In this document: in pieces, positions 38,935-49,309 of the stretch | Position numbering within the stretch: position 1 is the stretch's first letter | Layout: each line of letters starts with the position of its first letter | Program-made: the position numbers and the translations under genes | Notes under the pieces: generated by a model | Databases searched by the model: none | Seen by the model: the letters and a program-made list of their open reading frames with translations, nothing else | What the model was told of the DNA's origin: nothing | NCBI RefSeq assembly: GCF_014805625.2 | Contig: NW_023998416.1 | Location: forward strand, 19,092,065-19,156,064 | Direction of reading: 5' to 3' | Length of the DNA stretch: 64,000 nt | Origin: Glossina fuscipes | Lineage: Eukaryota > Arthropoda > Insecta > Diptera > Glossinidae

Positions 38935-39925
38935 GTTGAGAAAGTAAGAGCACAATAGTCGGACAAGGCCGACCTTTAGATACCCTAGACAACTTCACCT
39001 CATATATAGTAATTCATTCATTTCCGCGATAATACACCACAAATTATACATAATTTTTTTGGTAAAGGCACCCTTCCCATTTTGTGCGATATTCAATACA
39101 TCAACTACCACAGCAAACTTCATTTACTTGTCAAAGATTTAATTATTTTTCAGTTGCTTCTGTCATAAAAAACCAAGAGTAGGACTTTCTCGGCATATAA
39201 GATCTTGCTTCTACCTCGAGACTCTCCGTATATGATGGGGTTAAAAAATGTACCTATATGATACAAAGTCCCCGTTAACGCTTATGTAACGTTGCTAGTA
39301 CATATCCAAAATTATACCTTTTTGACAATATATATTATAACAAGATTTTTATGCGATGATGGATATGGATCTATTTTCCACGTCATCTTCTTGATCCAAA
39401 TTTGATGCGGTAATATTTTATATCAAATTAATCCACCATTTTCAATAAAAATATATGAAAAAATTTTTCATGTAAGGCCTTATTTTTCTTTAGAACACTT
39501 GTATTGGATGGAATCAAAAAATAGACCTACGAAGCCCAAATTCAGTCAATTATTATTATGAACAAATTCTCATCAAGAAATATCTAAAATTACTCCCTTT
39601 TAACATGTAAGGATTCAGATTTTATAACAGGGATTATACGCTAGGAGATTAAAAAATTTCCCCATCCGATCAAAATTTTTCACACCGACATAGAATGCCG
39701 AATCAGGTAACGTTTTTTGTCGCAAAATTCTGAGCATTACAGCCTTTTTTTATACAATATTTCAAAACGAGGCGTCATAAGAGGAAAGAAATCAGACGGA
39801 CAGACAAACTTAAATCAATTCATAATCATTTTCTGCATAATGGCGGGGCTGTTTTAAGACATTCTAAATGTTGCATACCAACAAATATAACATACCCTTT
39901 ACTACAAGTGGTGCAGGGCATAACA
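38935..39925 (-). repeat. Dispersed repeat family 1, copy f (near full length)
   Basis: The left end (agtcggacaaggccgacctt, then tagatacccta) is the reverse complement of the family 3' end, and the right end (accctttactacaagtggtg, then cagggcata) is the hairpin start. This is therefore a near-complete copy in reverse orientation, 2 kb from the 36.8-kb coding exon. Confidence 0.65.
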
Positions 39926-40264
39926 ATGAGTCTGTACGTAATTAAAAATATTAACAAAATTTTTACGCAGATCAGTTTTTAGTGCTTCTTAAGAGACTCG
40001 AAATTTAAATTCATGAAATTCATTCAAGAAAAAATGTCAGAGCGCTTTTCATCGAAATATAAACATATTTTTATTGTACTTTAAAAGGAACTTTGTTAAC
40101 CAAAATGTGTAGTCATTTGGCCGATAATCTTTTGATGTGTGAGAATGGTTGTCGAAAAAAGAAATGATCCTGCCCTAGCCAGTTTCTCTCCATTTTTGAC
40201 TTAGAAGACCTTAAAAGTATGTTTTATTTGTCCAATTGGGGAAATTATGTCTTTTTGCCAAGCA

Positions 40265-40375
40265 ATTCCGCAAGAGTAGCCGAGGAGATAAGAGTCGTGC
40301 CGACCGGGTCGGTAATTAATCCTATTGTGAGCACTCAGTAAGTAAAGGCATAACACTTACCGATCGGTTTTGCCG
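40265..40375 (+). repeat. Short dispersed repeat, family 3 (first copy)
   Basis: The blocks gataagagt and gagcactcagt-n-gtaaag recur in the same order on the minus strand at about 61395-61525. It directly abuts the 201-bp tandem duplication. Similarity is patchy, so the boundaries are approximate. Confidence 0.45.
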
Positions 40376-40382
40376 CGCACTT

Positions 40383-40784
40383 CCCTCATCTCTATTCCTC
40401 GCCGGTTATTTATTACTAGCTTGCTGTAACCCGATGATGGTCTTACACCAGTATGAGTTTATCAAACCAAAATATCGATCGGCTTTGCTTTTATATTTAG
40501 TCAAAGTTTGATTCCGCAGCGATATCATTAAATGACGTATGCCTCTATGTATACTCTCATGTTGCTTTGGAAGTCAAGTCGCTCCTACTTCTCTATTCCT
40601 TGCCTCTTCTTTATAAATAGCATGACGTAATTTGATGATGGTCTTACATGAGTATAAGTATATGAAACCAAAATATCGATCGTCTCTCCTTCTATATTTA
40701 ATCAATGTCTGGTTCCACAGCGATATCATGAAATGACATGTGCCTCCATGTGTATTCTCACATTGTTTTTGAAGTCTATTCGCT
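40383..40784 (+). repeat. 201-bp tandem duplication (two diverged units)
   Basis: Two adjacent units, about 40383-40583 and 40584-40784, share colinear blocks offset by exactly 201 bases: gatgatggtctta (40433 and 40634), aaaccaaaatatcgatcg (40464 and 40665) and the cgct block (40580 and 40781). The units differ at scattered positions. The 87-codon minus-strand open frame over the second unit is a by-product of this repeat. It ends about 440 bases before the large coding exon. Confidence 0.85.
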
Positions 40785-40911
40785 TCTACGAAGGCATCCA
40801 TTTCTCGTTCCGAAAAATTTTTAATTGTTCTTTTCATTTATTCTTTGATATAAAATTTTATATTGCATTATCCCGTTTTCCTCTTGTCGTGCTCAACAGG
40901 TACTCGTAACC

Positions 40912-40919
40912 ATCGATAA
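40912..40919 (+). promoter_or_regulatory. DRE-like motif ATCGATAA
   Basis: ATCGATAA matches seven of the eight bases of the fly DRE (TATCGATA), bound by DREF and overlapping the BEAF-32 CGATA half-site. It lies about 310 bases upstream of the large exon and just after a tandem duplication that carries further TATCGAT cores. It could mark a promoter or insulator. One short motif match is weak evidence. Confidence 0.25.
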
Positions 40920-41224
40920 TCGTAACGAATTTTAAAAGTAATTCACTTTACTTCTTATTATATTTAATTCTTTCTATTTCGATCTAATATTTATGGTGTT
41001 AAGCCATTTAGTTTCATGAATAAAGGGAATATGTAACCAGTGGCCGCATATACCGTTAATGCAGGTAAAGTTAGTTACTTCTGTGTATATGTTTCTAGAA
41101 TTTGCTAAAATTCTACCAAACGAAATGAGAAAAACCCGAATTTTCTAAAATATCGTAAATAAATATTTCGCGGAAAAATTAGATTAGCGTATCGCCCTTG
41201 TACATAGTTATTCTTTGTTTTCAG

Positions 41225-42189
41225 GGATTAGTGTACGCAGGCAAATATTAGCTTGTGTAGCAAATAATATAAAAGAGAGCGAAAAACCAGAGACATTTTC
41301 ATTCTTTGTAAAGACTTTGCAACAGAAAGTACATATATCACCAGCAACGAGATTGAAAATGGAAATGGTTAACGAGACGCAAAATAGAGTAAGCGAGTTA
41401 CGAGAAGATGAAATACTTGGCAGCTACAGCAAACGCATTGGATTAGTTCACTGCATACGCCATATTTATCGCTTATACAACAGACGTATGCCTATGCCAT
41501 CGAATTCAATTACTTCAAGTCGGCTGCAAACCCGTTATGTTCTCGATAAGGTAATGACATTGCCAAGCTTGACACGTCGCAAAGCGGCAAAGGAACGTAT
41601 TAAGCGACGTCTCATTTTTGATGGAAAGATTGCAGGACGTAAGACCTGTCCGCCGAAAAGAAGAACAACTGAATGGACTGAGGTTGCTTTTCATAAACGC
41701 ACCAGACCATTAGGTGTAGTGATGCGAAGACGTCGTAATTTCTTGAAATGCCATCAAAAACAATCAAACCCGCATGAATTCTATGAAAGTTTTTCAATAG
41801 ATGGAGAAATCTCAACATCATCATGCCCGTTAGTAGCATTCATGCCGCCTCAAGATCAAAACGGTGAGAGCCGTAAGCTAACCCTACCTGATCAAGGTGT
41901 TATCGACAGGTGCCAACCACGTTGCGGTCGGGCTCGAAGATATTCCTCAACAACTTCAGACAGCCAATCATCAGTCGAGCAATCGGAACCAGAGTTTAAT
42001 ACGAAAGCCTATCAGACCAAAAAACTGCAGGAAGCCGTGTTACAAAAACAATATCATGAGCGAAGCGTGGCCAATGCAAAAATACTAGAAGCCTCCGTAC
42101 GATCGGTATTATATTTAGAAGCTCTAGTGGACTTAATGGCTAAGCAAGACAGAGAAATTTCACAGAAATTTAAAGGCAAATTAGTTTAA
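41225..42189 (+). CDS. Large 3'-terminal coding exon, BESS-like nuclear protein (unidentified)
   Basis: The exon starts after a clear acceptor (ttctttgttttcag, AG at 41223-41224) and enters the frame in phase 1. It encodes 320 codons and stops at TAA 42187-42189. The frame is open back to a stop at 41185-41187, but that part is intron; the first ATG in frame is only at 41359, after protein-like sequence, so I favour splicing over a start here. Seen in the exon's residues: 17-56 resemble a BESS motif (FFVKTL, then SPATRLKMEM), the short protein-interaction motif of MADF-BESS fly regulators; 117-170 are strongly basic (KAAKERIKRR, MRRRRNF), as in nuclear proteins; 238-252 are Ser-rich; 262-318 look like an amphipathic helix or coiled coil ending in KGKLV. 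No MADF domain is visible, so it would have to lie on upstream exons. The family call is tentative; that this is a real coding exon is much firmer. Confidence 0.8.
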
Positions 42190-42192
42190 TTA

Positions 42193-42198
42193 AATAAA
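42193..42198 (+). terminator. Poly(A) signal of the large terminal exon
   Basis: A canonical AATAAA begins four bases after the stop codon of the 320-codon exon. This implies a very short 3' UTR and supports this being the last exon. Confidence 0.6.
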
Positions 42199-43949
42199 AC
42201 GAAATCAAGTTCAGATGCAATTTTTTGCTTAAATACATTTAGCGGCTTTTTTGGTCTCATTTCAAATGAATTCGTTTTCAGCTTCTCTACTGGTTATCGT
42301 TTATTTTGCTAATATTTTTATAGCTTTTCTCAATTTTTGCATCAAGTGAAACAATATTTTGCCTCATCAATGTATTTGAGATACTTGGAACTCAAATTTA
42401 TATGATTCTGTGAATGTTTTGTTTACATTCATTTGCATAACATTTACCACCACTGTTCAAAGAATGCCAGTCCCTCAGTCCGGATCAAAAAAAAAAAATA
42501 AATGTATAAACAAAGTAAACCAGAGATGAATTAGTGAATGAAAAATACATTAGTTTGTAGAAATATTTCGTGTGGCCTCAATATGCAAATGCGTATCTAT
42601 GCCTTAGCGTTGCTCATTGACAATTCATAGTTGTGACGAAATGTGCAAAACGCTACCTTAGGAAAGACAAAAGAGAGAGAGAGAGAGAAGAAAAAAAATA
42701 ATAATAAATTACGGCTTAAATTAATTTTTTTCAAAAATTCGTCAACTGCTTAGAAACTTCTTGCACTTCTTAGTAAATCTCATACTTTAAGCGAAATAAT
42801 GTTTTTTCCTTTAAGAGGGAAATCCACAACAAATTATAAAAAGAAATTTTCGTTTTTGTTGCTGTTGACTTAAGAGATGCTTTGAATCTTTCAGAATATG
42901 CGGAAAAATACTTAATGTCTGCGGAGAGTTTTTCGCTTAAAATTTATAGCTCTTCGAAAAGGTTGCTAGTACTGGAGGTAGGAGATTGAAGGTTAATATG
43001 TAAACATTTGGAAAGTCAGTTGTATGTCCCAGGTCTATTCACTCTACACTATGTACTATGTACTATATAATGCACAGAGCACACAACAAGCTGTGTATGC
43101 TAAAGGGACAAAATTCCCGATTAGGACGAACCGAAAATTTAGAGTAGCCTTACATGCCTGAAAAATAAGTAACGTCATCTGCACATTACACTGCTTTAGT
43201 AGCCTACATATAGAACCCACATGCTATGGTGGCAGTAGCTAGTTTTTTTTTGGACTGATGACTTAAGTATCAGTTTCGGTACTTTTTATAATTCTCTTTA
43301 CATTGCTCAACCACACCTCAGTAAAGATTCAAATCTCCGAAAATCTGAACTGTCTGGTAGGGCTAGCCGCAATTCAATGAATAGTAATGGCGGATTATGA
43401 TAAATCAGCCATGAGTGTGACACCTTGCACTCAAAATAAGCGTCAACTTACGCTTGCTCTCAATGAGATTCATTGGTAAATACACGAACGCTCTGAAGTT
43501 TAACGTGACGAGAAATCCTAATCTTCTTAGACCAATAGAGACTGATTAAATCCTGATCACCAGGGTAAGAGACCGATAGTCGTGTGCACATCCTTTTGAA
43601 GGTGAGATTAATCTAACAACTCTGGTTTTCTGTAGATAAAGAGACCGTTGGCAATGTACCTACCTACGACGTTAGCTCTTTGCTAGTTATATGGGCCACT
43701 GTTATCCTAAGGTCCCCGAGAGCGCAGATATTGTCTATCATCACTAATACAGATTAATTAAATAACGCTTGGAATTATTGTAGTTTTTCGCCCTTTTGAA
43801 AACATTAAAACAAGTCTTACAATGGTTCTTGACCAAGCTTGCCTTGGTGTAAGCGAAATTCAAATTAAAGTAATTCGAATTTAGTTTAATTAATCAATAA
43901 ATTAAAAATAAATAATAAAGAATGAATTTTAGCAAATGAATTTTATTTC
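42199..43949. other. Noncoding 3' flank of the large exon
   Basis: AT-rich with an imperfect (GA)n at about 42673-42688. 43000-43700 is less AT-rich but holds no recognisable frame. Confidence 0.5.
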
Positions 43950-44690
43950 ACCCGGTCACTTCTATGTGACATGTGACGCTTTTATGTCTTTCCGTCTGTC
44001 TAATGTCTGCTGTCAACATTCTCCTGGTCACAAAAATGAACCTATCGATTTCAAATTTGTCGGAAGCATACGAAATTGTTGCAGGCAGGTTGATGTTGAA
44101 AATAGGCCAAATCGGTCGAAGGGCAGGCCCACCGTGCTACGTAAAGCGTACTATTTGCAAAAGGAATAAGAAATCTTTTTCTGATCATTACTCGCGAACT
44201 AAAGGATATAAATATACAAAAATTTGAACGTGTATTCTATGGATGATGCTGTAATAGATTGGGAAAAATTTGAATCACGCCTAATCAATATTATATTATA
44301 TTAAAAGTTAATTTTGTTCGAATACCTCTACAGCGAGCAGAAACTAGCTGGAGGAATCCCATAGAGTATACAAATTCTTGTCCAGTTTCACATATGGAAT
44401 GCACTTAAGCATGTCCGTCTCTTCGCTTGTAGCGAAAATGAAGATATCGGCTTCAAATTTGGAAAAGATTTTGAGAGTAACCTAAATTTTTCAAAAGACA
44501 CGCGTACAATGCCCACTTGTCTATGCGCCAAAAATGACTTTGAAAATGGAAATAAGCAGTCGCGTTACTGCACGCTATGGAGCACGAATATTTAGTTCTT
44601 TTACTTTTTTGTCTTACTTAAGACAAGGGTGATGGATGGGTGTAAAAGATTCGGTCACGACCTAATATAATTTTCTTACTTGTTACAGTG
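43950..44690 (+). repeat. Degenerate repeat remnants, families 1/2-like
   Basis: Two segments (43980-44110 and 44385-44480) share gtccgtct, aacattctcctggtc-like and atcggcttcaaattt blocks. The right end (44630-44686) has a gggtgatgg...gggtgtaaaag motif and ends ttcttacttgtt, as in family 1. Short open frames of 77 and 84 codons here have no recognisable domain. Confidence 0.4.
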
Positions 44691-44939
44691 CAGTTTCCTG
44701 TTTTTAGCTGTAATTCATTTAAAAAAATATTTCGTTGTTTAATCTATGTAAACGCGGAAGAGTCTTACGCATTTTTCGAATATAATTGCTCTGATACTCC
44801 CTATGGCAATTATTCAGTACTGCAAGAGCAGGAAGATATGCATTTGTATTTGCGATTTTTGCGAAAACACAGTATTCTTGTATTCTTTCGCATGTATGTA
44901 GCTCAAGTTTGCTTAATTCTCTTTAAATTTGAAATTTAA

Positions 44940-45549
44940 ATTTAATATTTGGCCGAACTGTAGTAAGACACATTTTTCCGTCGGTTATTGTTAGGAAAAT
45001 ATCACTTAAAACAAGCGCAGTAAAATTCGGCAGACGTCTATCCAACCTGCAGAATAAATCTCTTTTCAGAGAGTACGCAGACAGCTTCAATTCAATCAGG
45101 GTTTTATTGCTTTTTGCAGCTATAGCATAAGGGAAATCTTGTGCAGTTAATTCAGTACGGACAGACAAACTCAAACTACGCAATTTGCATCTGATGATAG
45201 TTAGCTGTTTAATAGGGAGATTCCGCATCAATAAACCCCGCATGTCTAGACATTCAAACAATTTCTGCAGAATTAATTCCAAGAAATAATCATTGCTAAC
45301 AATTTCTAAGGCGACCTTTTTTTTTTGGAAGAATTTCTTAAATAATTCTGGTACATATGGTGTTGGTAAAATTCATTAAAAGCATTAGTATTTCTGATTG
45401 AGTGAAATTTTCTATAGGTTTCTCCGAGTTTCATGTAGTGAGTGATTGCAGACTAAGCTAGCTTGCTTTACGTCTTAATGCGAGATGTGATTGACAATTT
45501 TGATCCACCTCTCGTTGGGTAATGCAGAGACATCAGCGTTGACATCAAA
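44940..45549 (-). pseudogene. F-box / leucine-rich protein pseudogene (copy alpha)
   Basis: Read on the minus strand, 45549-45415 encodes an F-box-like segment: ALPNERWIKIVNHISH, one in-frame TAA (45476-45474), then DVKQASLVCNHSLHETRR. This follows the F-box layout (LP-x-E, I-x-x-I, then D-x-x-x-ASLVC). After a short region with stops and shifts, 45282-44923 is open for 119 codons with leucine-rich-repeat spacing (LTIIRCKLRSLSLSV, TLIELKLSAYSL, NFTALVLSDIFL). F-box/LRR proteins are substrate receptors of SCF ubiquitin ligases. The internal stop and frame breaks argue for a pseudogene, unless short introns remove them. Copies beta and gamma look related. Confidence 0.7.
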
Positions 45550-45788
45550 ATTTATATTCTTCTGAAATAATCAATACAATCCCTTACATTAATAGAGTAT
45601 TCTTAGATAGACATTTCATGCGCAGTGAAGAATTTCCAAAAACGCCAGCGTAGGTATACGTATTTTTCAAAAAAAAGTCATTATATATGTGCGTGCTATT
45701 TGTTATTTTGTAGGAACCATGCACGTGATATTTGGAATTCCCTTTTATGAAATGGGTTTCCCAAGTACTTTCATTCCACATGTTTGTC

Positions 45789-46995
45789 TTACATTGTGCT
45801 TAAGGCAAAAAATTTGGTCGATTCTGTTTCAACCCAGGCATTCTCTTGCTTGTCGAGTTTCTTTGCTCCTGTACTCTTACGTGAGAAGAGCAACAACAAT
45901 TCATAATGTTTTAGAAAAATTTTTGTAGGTATCGTGGCAGACGTCGAACAACTTTATATCATATTCCATAGTTTCCCTCTGTGTTTTCAAAGTGAGGGCG
46001 CAACTGAAGTTGGGGCAATTCTCTTCAATTAACGTAGTTGGAACATTCTCGTTGCCCATGCTCTTAATGGCGAAATGAAACAGAATAAAATATAAATATA
46101 TTACAAATGAAGCGATTACTCTGCCAGACTTTTCTTTGCCCGCTATTCAAACACGTATTAAACCGAACTATGCTCTCTTATCGTTAGGGAAAATATTGAT
46201 TTGATCTTCTAGTTACGAGTTCGATATCTTCAGAAATCTATGTGAAATGTTGCTCCAAGAATTCTTGAACTTGAATAGTTTATCCCATTCCATCACAAAT
46301 GCTTGAAACATTTCATCCTCTGAATCTAAATAGATGGGATAAGTTCCTAAAGTTTTATAATGTTTTCTTATTTTGGTTATCTGTTACGCGCTAGCGTTGA
46401 CAATTAATTCTAAACTTTACTCGATAAAGTAGAATTTTGTACTCAATGTGCTCTCAAAATCTTCTCATTTTCGCTTTTGTGGTTAAAATTTTAGAGAAAT
46501 TTAGTACCAATCGACGAAGGACATCGAATTTGAACGCCTATCAACCTCCAGAATGAATAAATGATTTCGATTTAAGTTTTCTTTTACGTCGAGCTAAGAT
46601 TGTCATAAGTTAACTGTAGCTTCGAAGGCTGCAGAGTTAGACTCGCATTTCTGCTAATTGTAAGTAACTGTTTCTGCCATCACAGTCATTGCAAATCTAC
46701 TCTCCTCTTCTATTTCGATCTCTTGCTTATGCTTATTACATAAATATAAATTTAAATGTTTTACTTCTCCGAAAGAAACTATTGCCGCAGTTGAAGTACA
46801 AGTAGAAGCTCTATAGCTTGGCTGACGAAATGCTTTTCGCCCACAAACTTGTTCTTTCGCTGTAAATCAAAACTAACAGCAGGGCGATCATGCTTTCCAA
46901 ACCTCATCCTTGGGTAGCTTAAATAATTTGATAAATATCTTTAATGACCTCATCACGCATCCCAAGACTGAGCATTTGGACTCCTTTCGGTTCCA
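45789..46995 (-). pseudogene. F-box/LRR-family pseudogene (copy beta)
   Basis: Minus-strand coding-like islands follow one another in several frames. 46995-46919 begins with ATG and reads LGMRDEVIKDIYQII before a stop, like an F-box first helix. Around 46790-46660 is a leucine-rich stretch (GEVKHLNLYLCNK, then an acidic run). Around 46590-46500 is LFILEVDRRS, resembling LFCRLDRRLP in copy alpha. 46365-46200 is a 55-codon island ending FLKISNS. A last exon follows an acceptor (catttcgccattaag) at 46062 and ends ESTKFFALSTM with TAA at 45791-45789. Several stops and at least one frame break occur. The last exon matches copy gamma. Treating all islands as one gene is inference. Confidence 0.55.
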
Positions 46996-47348
46996 TATTT
47001 TGTGTACAAAAGTTCTTTCCTCTTGATGACCTATTCAAATATAAATAGATATTTAATATTAAACCGAATTAATTTTAAAAAATTCTCAAATAATATTTTG
47101 CATTCATCACTTGCTTGCAATGGAAAAAAACTGCCAATCATATTGAATTAATCGCGAAGCAATTTCTCTTTGCCGAAATGTAATTCATTTCTTTTCTGTT
47201 TTAAACTTTGTTATAACAAAAAACGTTCAATTATAATGGGTTATGTGCCCACGCATGGGACAAACTTTTTTATATAAATTAACTCATACAGCAAAAAATG
47301 TTTGTGTACAATGAGTTCATCATGATTTTATATTGAGGAATTGAATGA

Positions 47349-47850
47349 GTTCAATTACGACGCTTGGACTCTGCAACAAAAAAGGAGTTATGCGTCAGCC
47401 TCATACCTGGGGAACTTGGAAAAGGCAAATGGGATGAAGACAAATACCACAACCACCATGAGCATTTCACCCAAGCAAGTTTGCCAGATCTAGCAGCTAA
47501 CGAAGCATGGAACTGAAACGAAAGGAGCAGTACATAAAGTCACATTGCTTAAACAGTTGTTGGGCATGCGTATGAATCAAAGTGAACGAACAGTTCGCCT
47601 ACGTGATATTAATTGAATCGCAGAAAATGTAACTGAAATAGCATTGAGTTTGCCAGCTAGTATGTTATTGGCACGCCTACCAAGTTCATATGATCTCATC
47701 TCCTAGCTCCAATAATTTATGATTACAATTACGTGACATAAACATTAAATCGATCGGAGTCCAGGATTCAAATATAATGCCGATGATTTGAATGGTATGC
47801 AAGCTCTTAAGAGCCGTGACTCGAAAAACAGCACAACGAAAAAGTTACAG
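47349..47850 (+). mobile_element. Copia-type (Ty1/copia) gag remnant
   Basis: A broken plus-strand frame reads NYDAWTLQQKRSYASA, then SISPKQVCQI, then TKGAVHKVTLLKQLLGMRMN-QSER, then SLPASMLLARLPSSYDLIS. This is the order of the copia gag domain: the Y-x-x-W start, the K-x-x-LLKQL-x-x-x-RM helix and the LL-x-SLP-x-SYD block. Stops and frame breaks interrupt it. No protease, integrase, reverse transcriptase or LTR could be identified next to it, so this is a fragment. Confidence 0.7.
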
Positions 47851-48414
47851 ACGGAAGTAATACTACGAAGGTGTATATAATAAATTACGATAAACCGCAA
47901 ATGGAGCGGATAAATAAAGTAAACATTATGTGGTAAGCCTTTAACTATATATTACAACTATATATAGTATTTACTACACATTCTGGACCATTATGATTCA
48001 CATTTTAATAATAAAACGAAGAGCCTTGAATTGCTATTTTTCAAGTCATTGTTCGCGTTTCCTTCAAGCAAGATTTTACTCGTCAAACTTTGCCCAAAAC
48101 AAAACCGCAACCCACTTTTTGATACGACAAAATGTTTAGTAATTTTTTGGAAATTTTAAGACGGCTTGATATTTACTTACTTGCGAGATAATAAAGCGAG
48201 ACCGAAACTCAAAACGGATGTTCTAATAGATTTAAGAAGTATAATAAATACTGAAATTTAAAAAAGCTCCAATTCCTTAACCTATAGAATCTTATTAAGC
48301 CAAGCTGCTTGTAATTATTAAGTTGAGTTGAATAATAAATAATATATGCTACATAATAATAAATGATAATAATAATGAAAAAAGCGATGTATATGACTTG
48401 ATGACTTTTCCGAA

Positions 48415-49309
48415 GGTCAGCAAATTGACGTTATTTACACATCAATTTAATAACGCATGCTTCAATAAGGCTTTTGATAGAGTAAATCATGACTCGCGAA
48501 GTCGCGCGTATTTTGATTGAATAGACTTCCGCTACTCTGAAAGGCCGTTGTAGTCTATTACTTACAATAGTGTCTTACATAGAGAAAGGTGTCTGGAATA
48601 CCTTAGGGCAGCCACCTTAGATATTGGTGGTTCAGTACTCATGTATTTCAATGCATACTGATGGTGAGAAGCTGTACATTTCATTTGATACAAGACCAGA
48701 TAGTCTATACCAAAACGCCTGGATGCCTTAGTGTTGTATAGAGTAGGGTAAATGTCATGTCTCTAAAGTATGTAAGAAATCGTCGTTTTGTAAAAGTTGA
48801 CATACTAAATACGATATATATGTGCACACGCCATGAAAACCGTCTCCACATTGTACAGGTTTGGGTGTTTGGGTCTTTTTGATCGTAATTTGCGCTTTCA
48901 TCGCCATATACAGTCGCTTGCAAGTCACCTAACCTCGGGAACTTGACGACCCTTACATAGTAAAAAGTCTAGTCATTGCTTTGGTTAGACCAAGAACAGG
49001 GTATGCGTCAATACTGTGGCCTCCAAGTGGTGAGTGTAACATCTATATAATATATATCGTTTATATATCCTTAAATCCTTTAGAATGGAATCCCAATTGT
49101 GTTCGGCATTCGCATGTTAACCGTCTGAAAATGGTTAATCTTCCAAACTCTTTATTGCCTTTGGTCAATGATGTAACATCGTCACCAGTTTTACTTAATG
49201 AAATTAATTTTAGCACCACATGGGGAATGCCGAGGCATTGTATCCCAATCAATTTACCATTCTATTGCTTTAACTATGAGCAATTTAATCCTACTGTACG
49301 TTGCCTGTA
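48415..49309 (+). mobile_element. Jockey-type LINE, reverse transcriptase and C-terminus remnant
   Basis: QIDVIYTSI, then a short insertion, then NKAFDRVNHDS at 48421-48495 is the non-LTR reverse transcriptase block that normally reads D-x-x-KAFDRVNH. Further on, 48930-49309 reads DPYIVKSLVIALVRPRTGYA, SILWPP and, after an AT-rich insertion, NLPNSLLPLVNDVTSSPVLL and ending NPTVRCL. This matches the post-RT tail of Jockey-clade elements, which lack RNase H. The middle is damaged and the catalytic YADD box is not recognisable. The open frame of 109 codons ending at 49310 is this tail. Confidence 0.8.

Noticed and set aside
40574..40837. 87-codon minus-strand frame as a gene
   Set aside because: It lies on the second unit of a 201-bp tandem duplication and the equivalent frame is not kept in the first unit.
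41215..41224. TTG at 41215 as translation start of the large frame
   Set aside because: It sits inside the polypyrimidine tract of a strong splice acceptor, so this part is intron.
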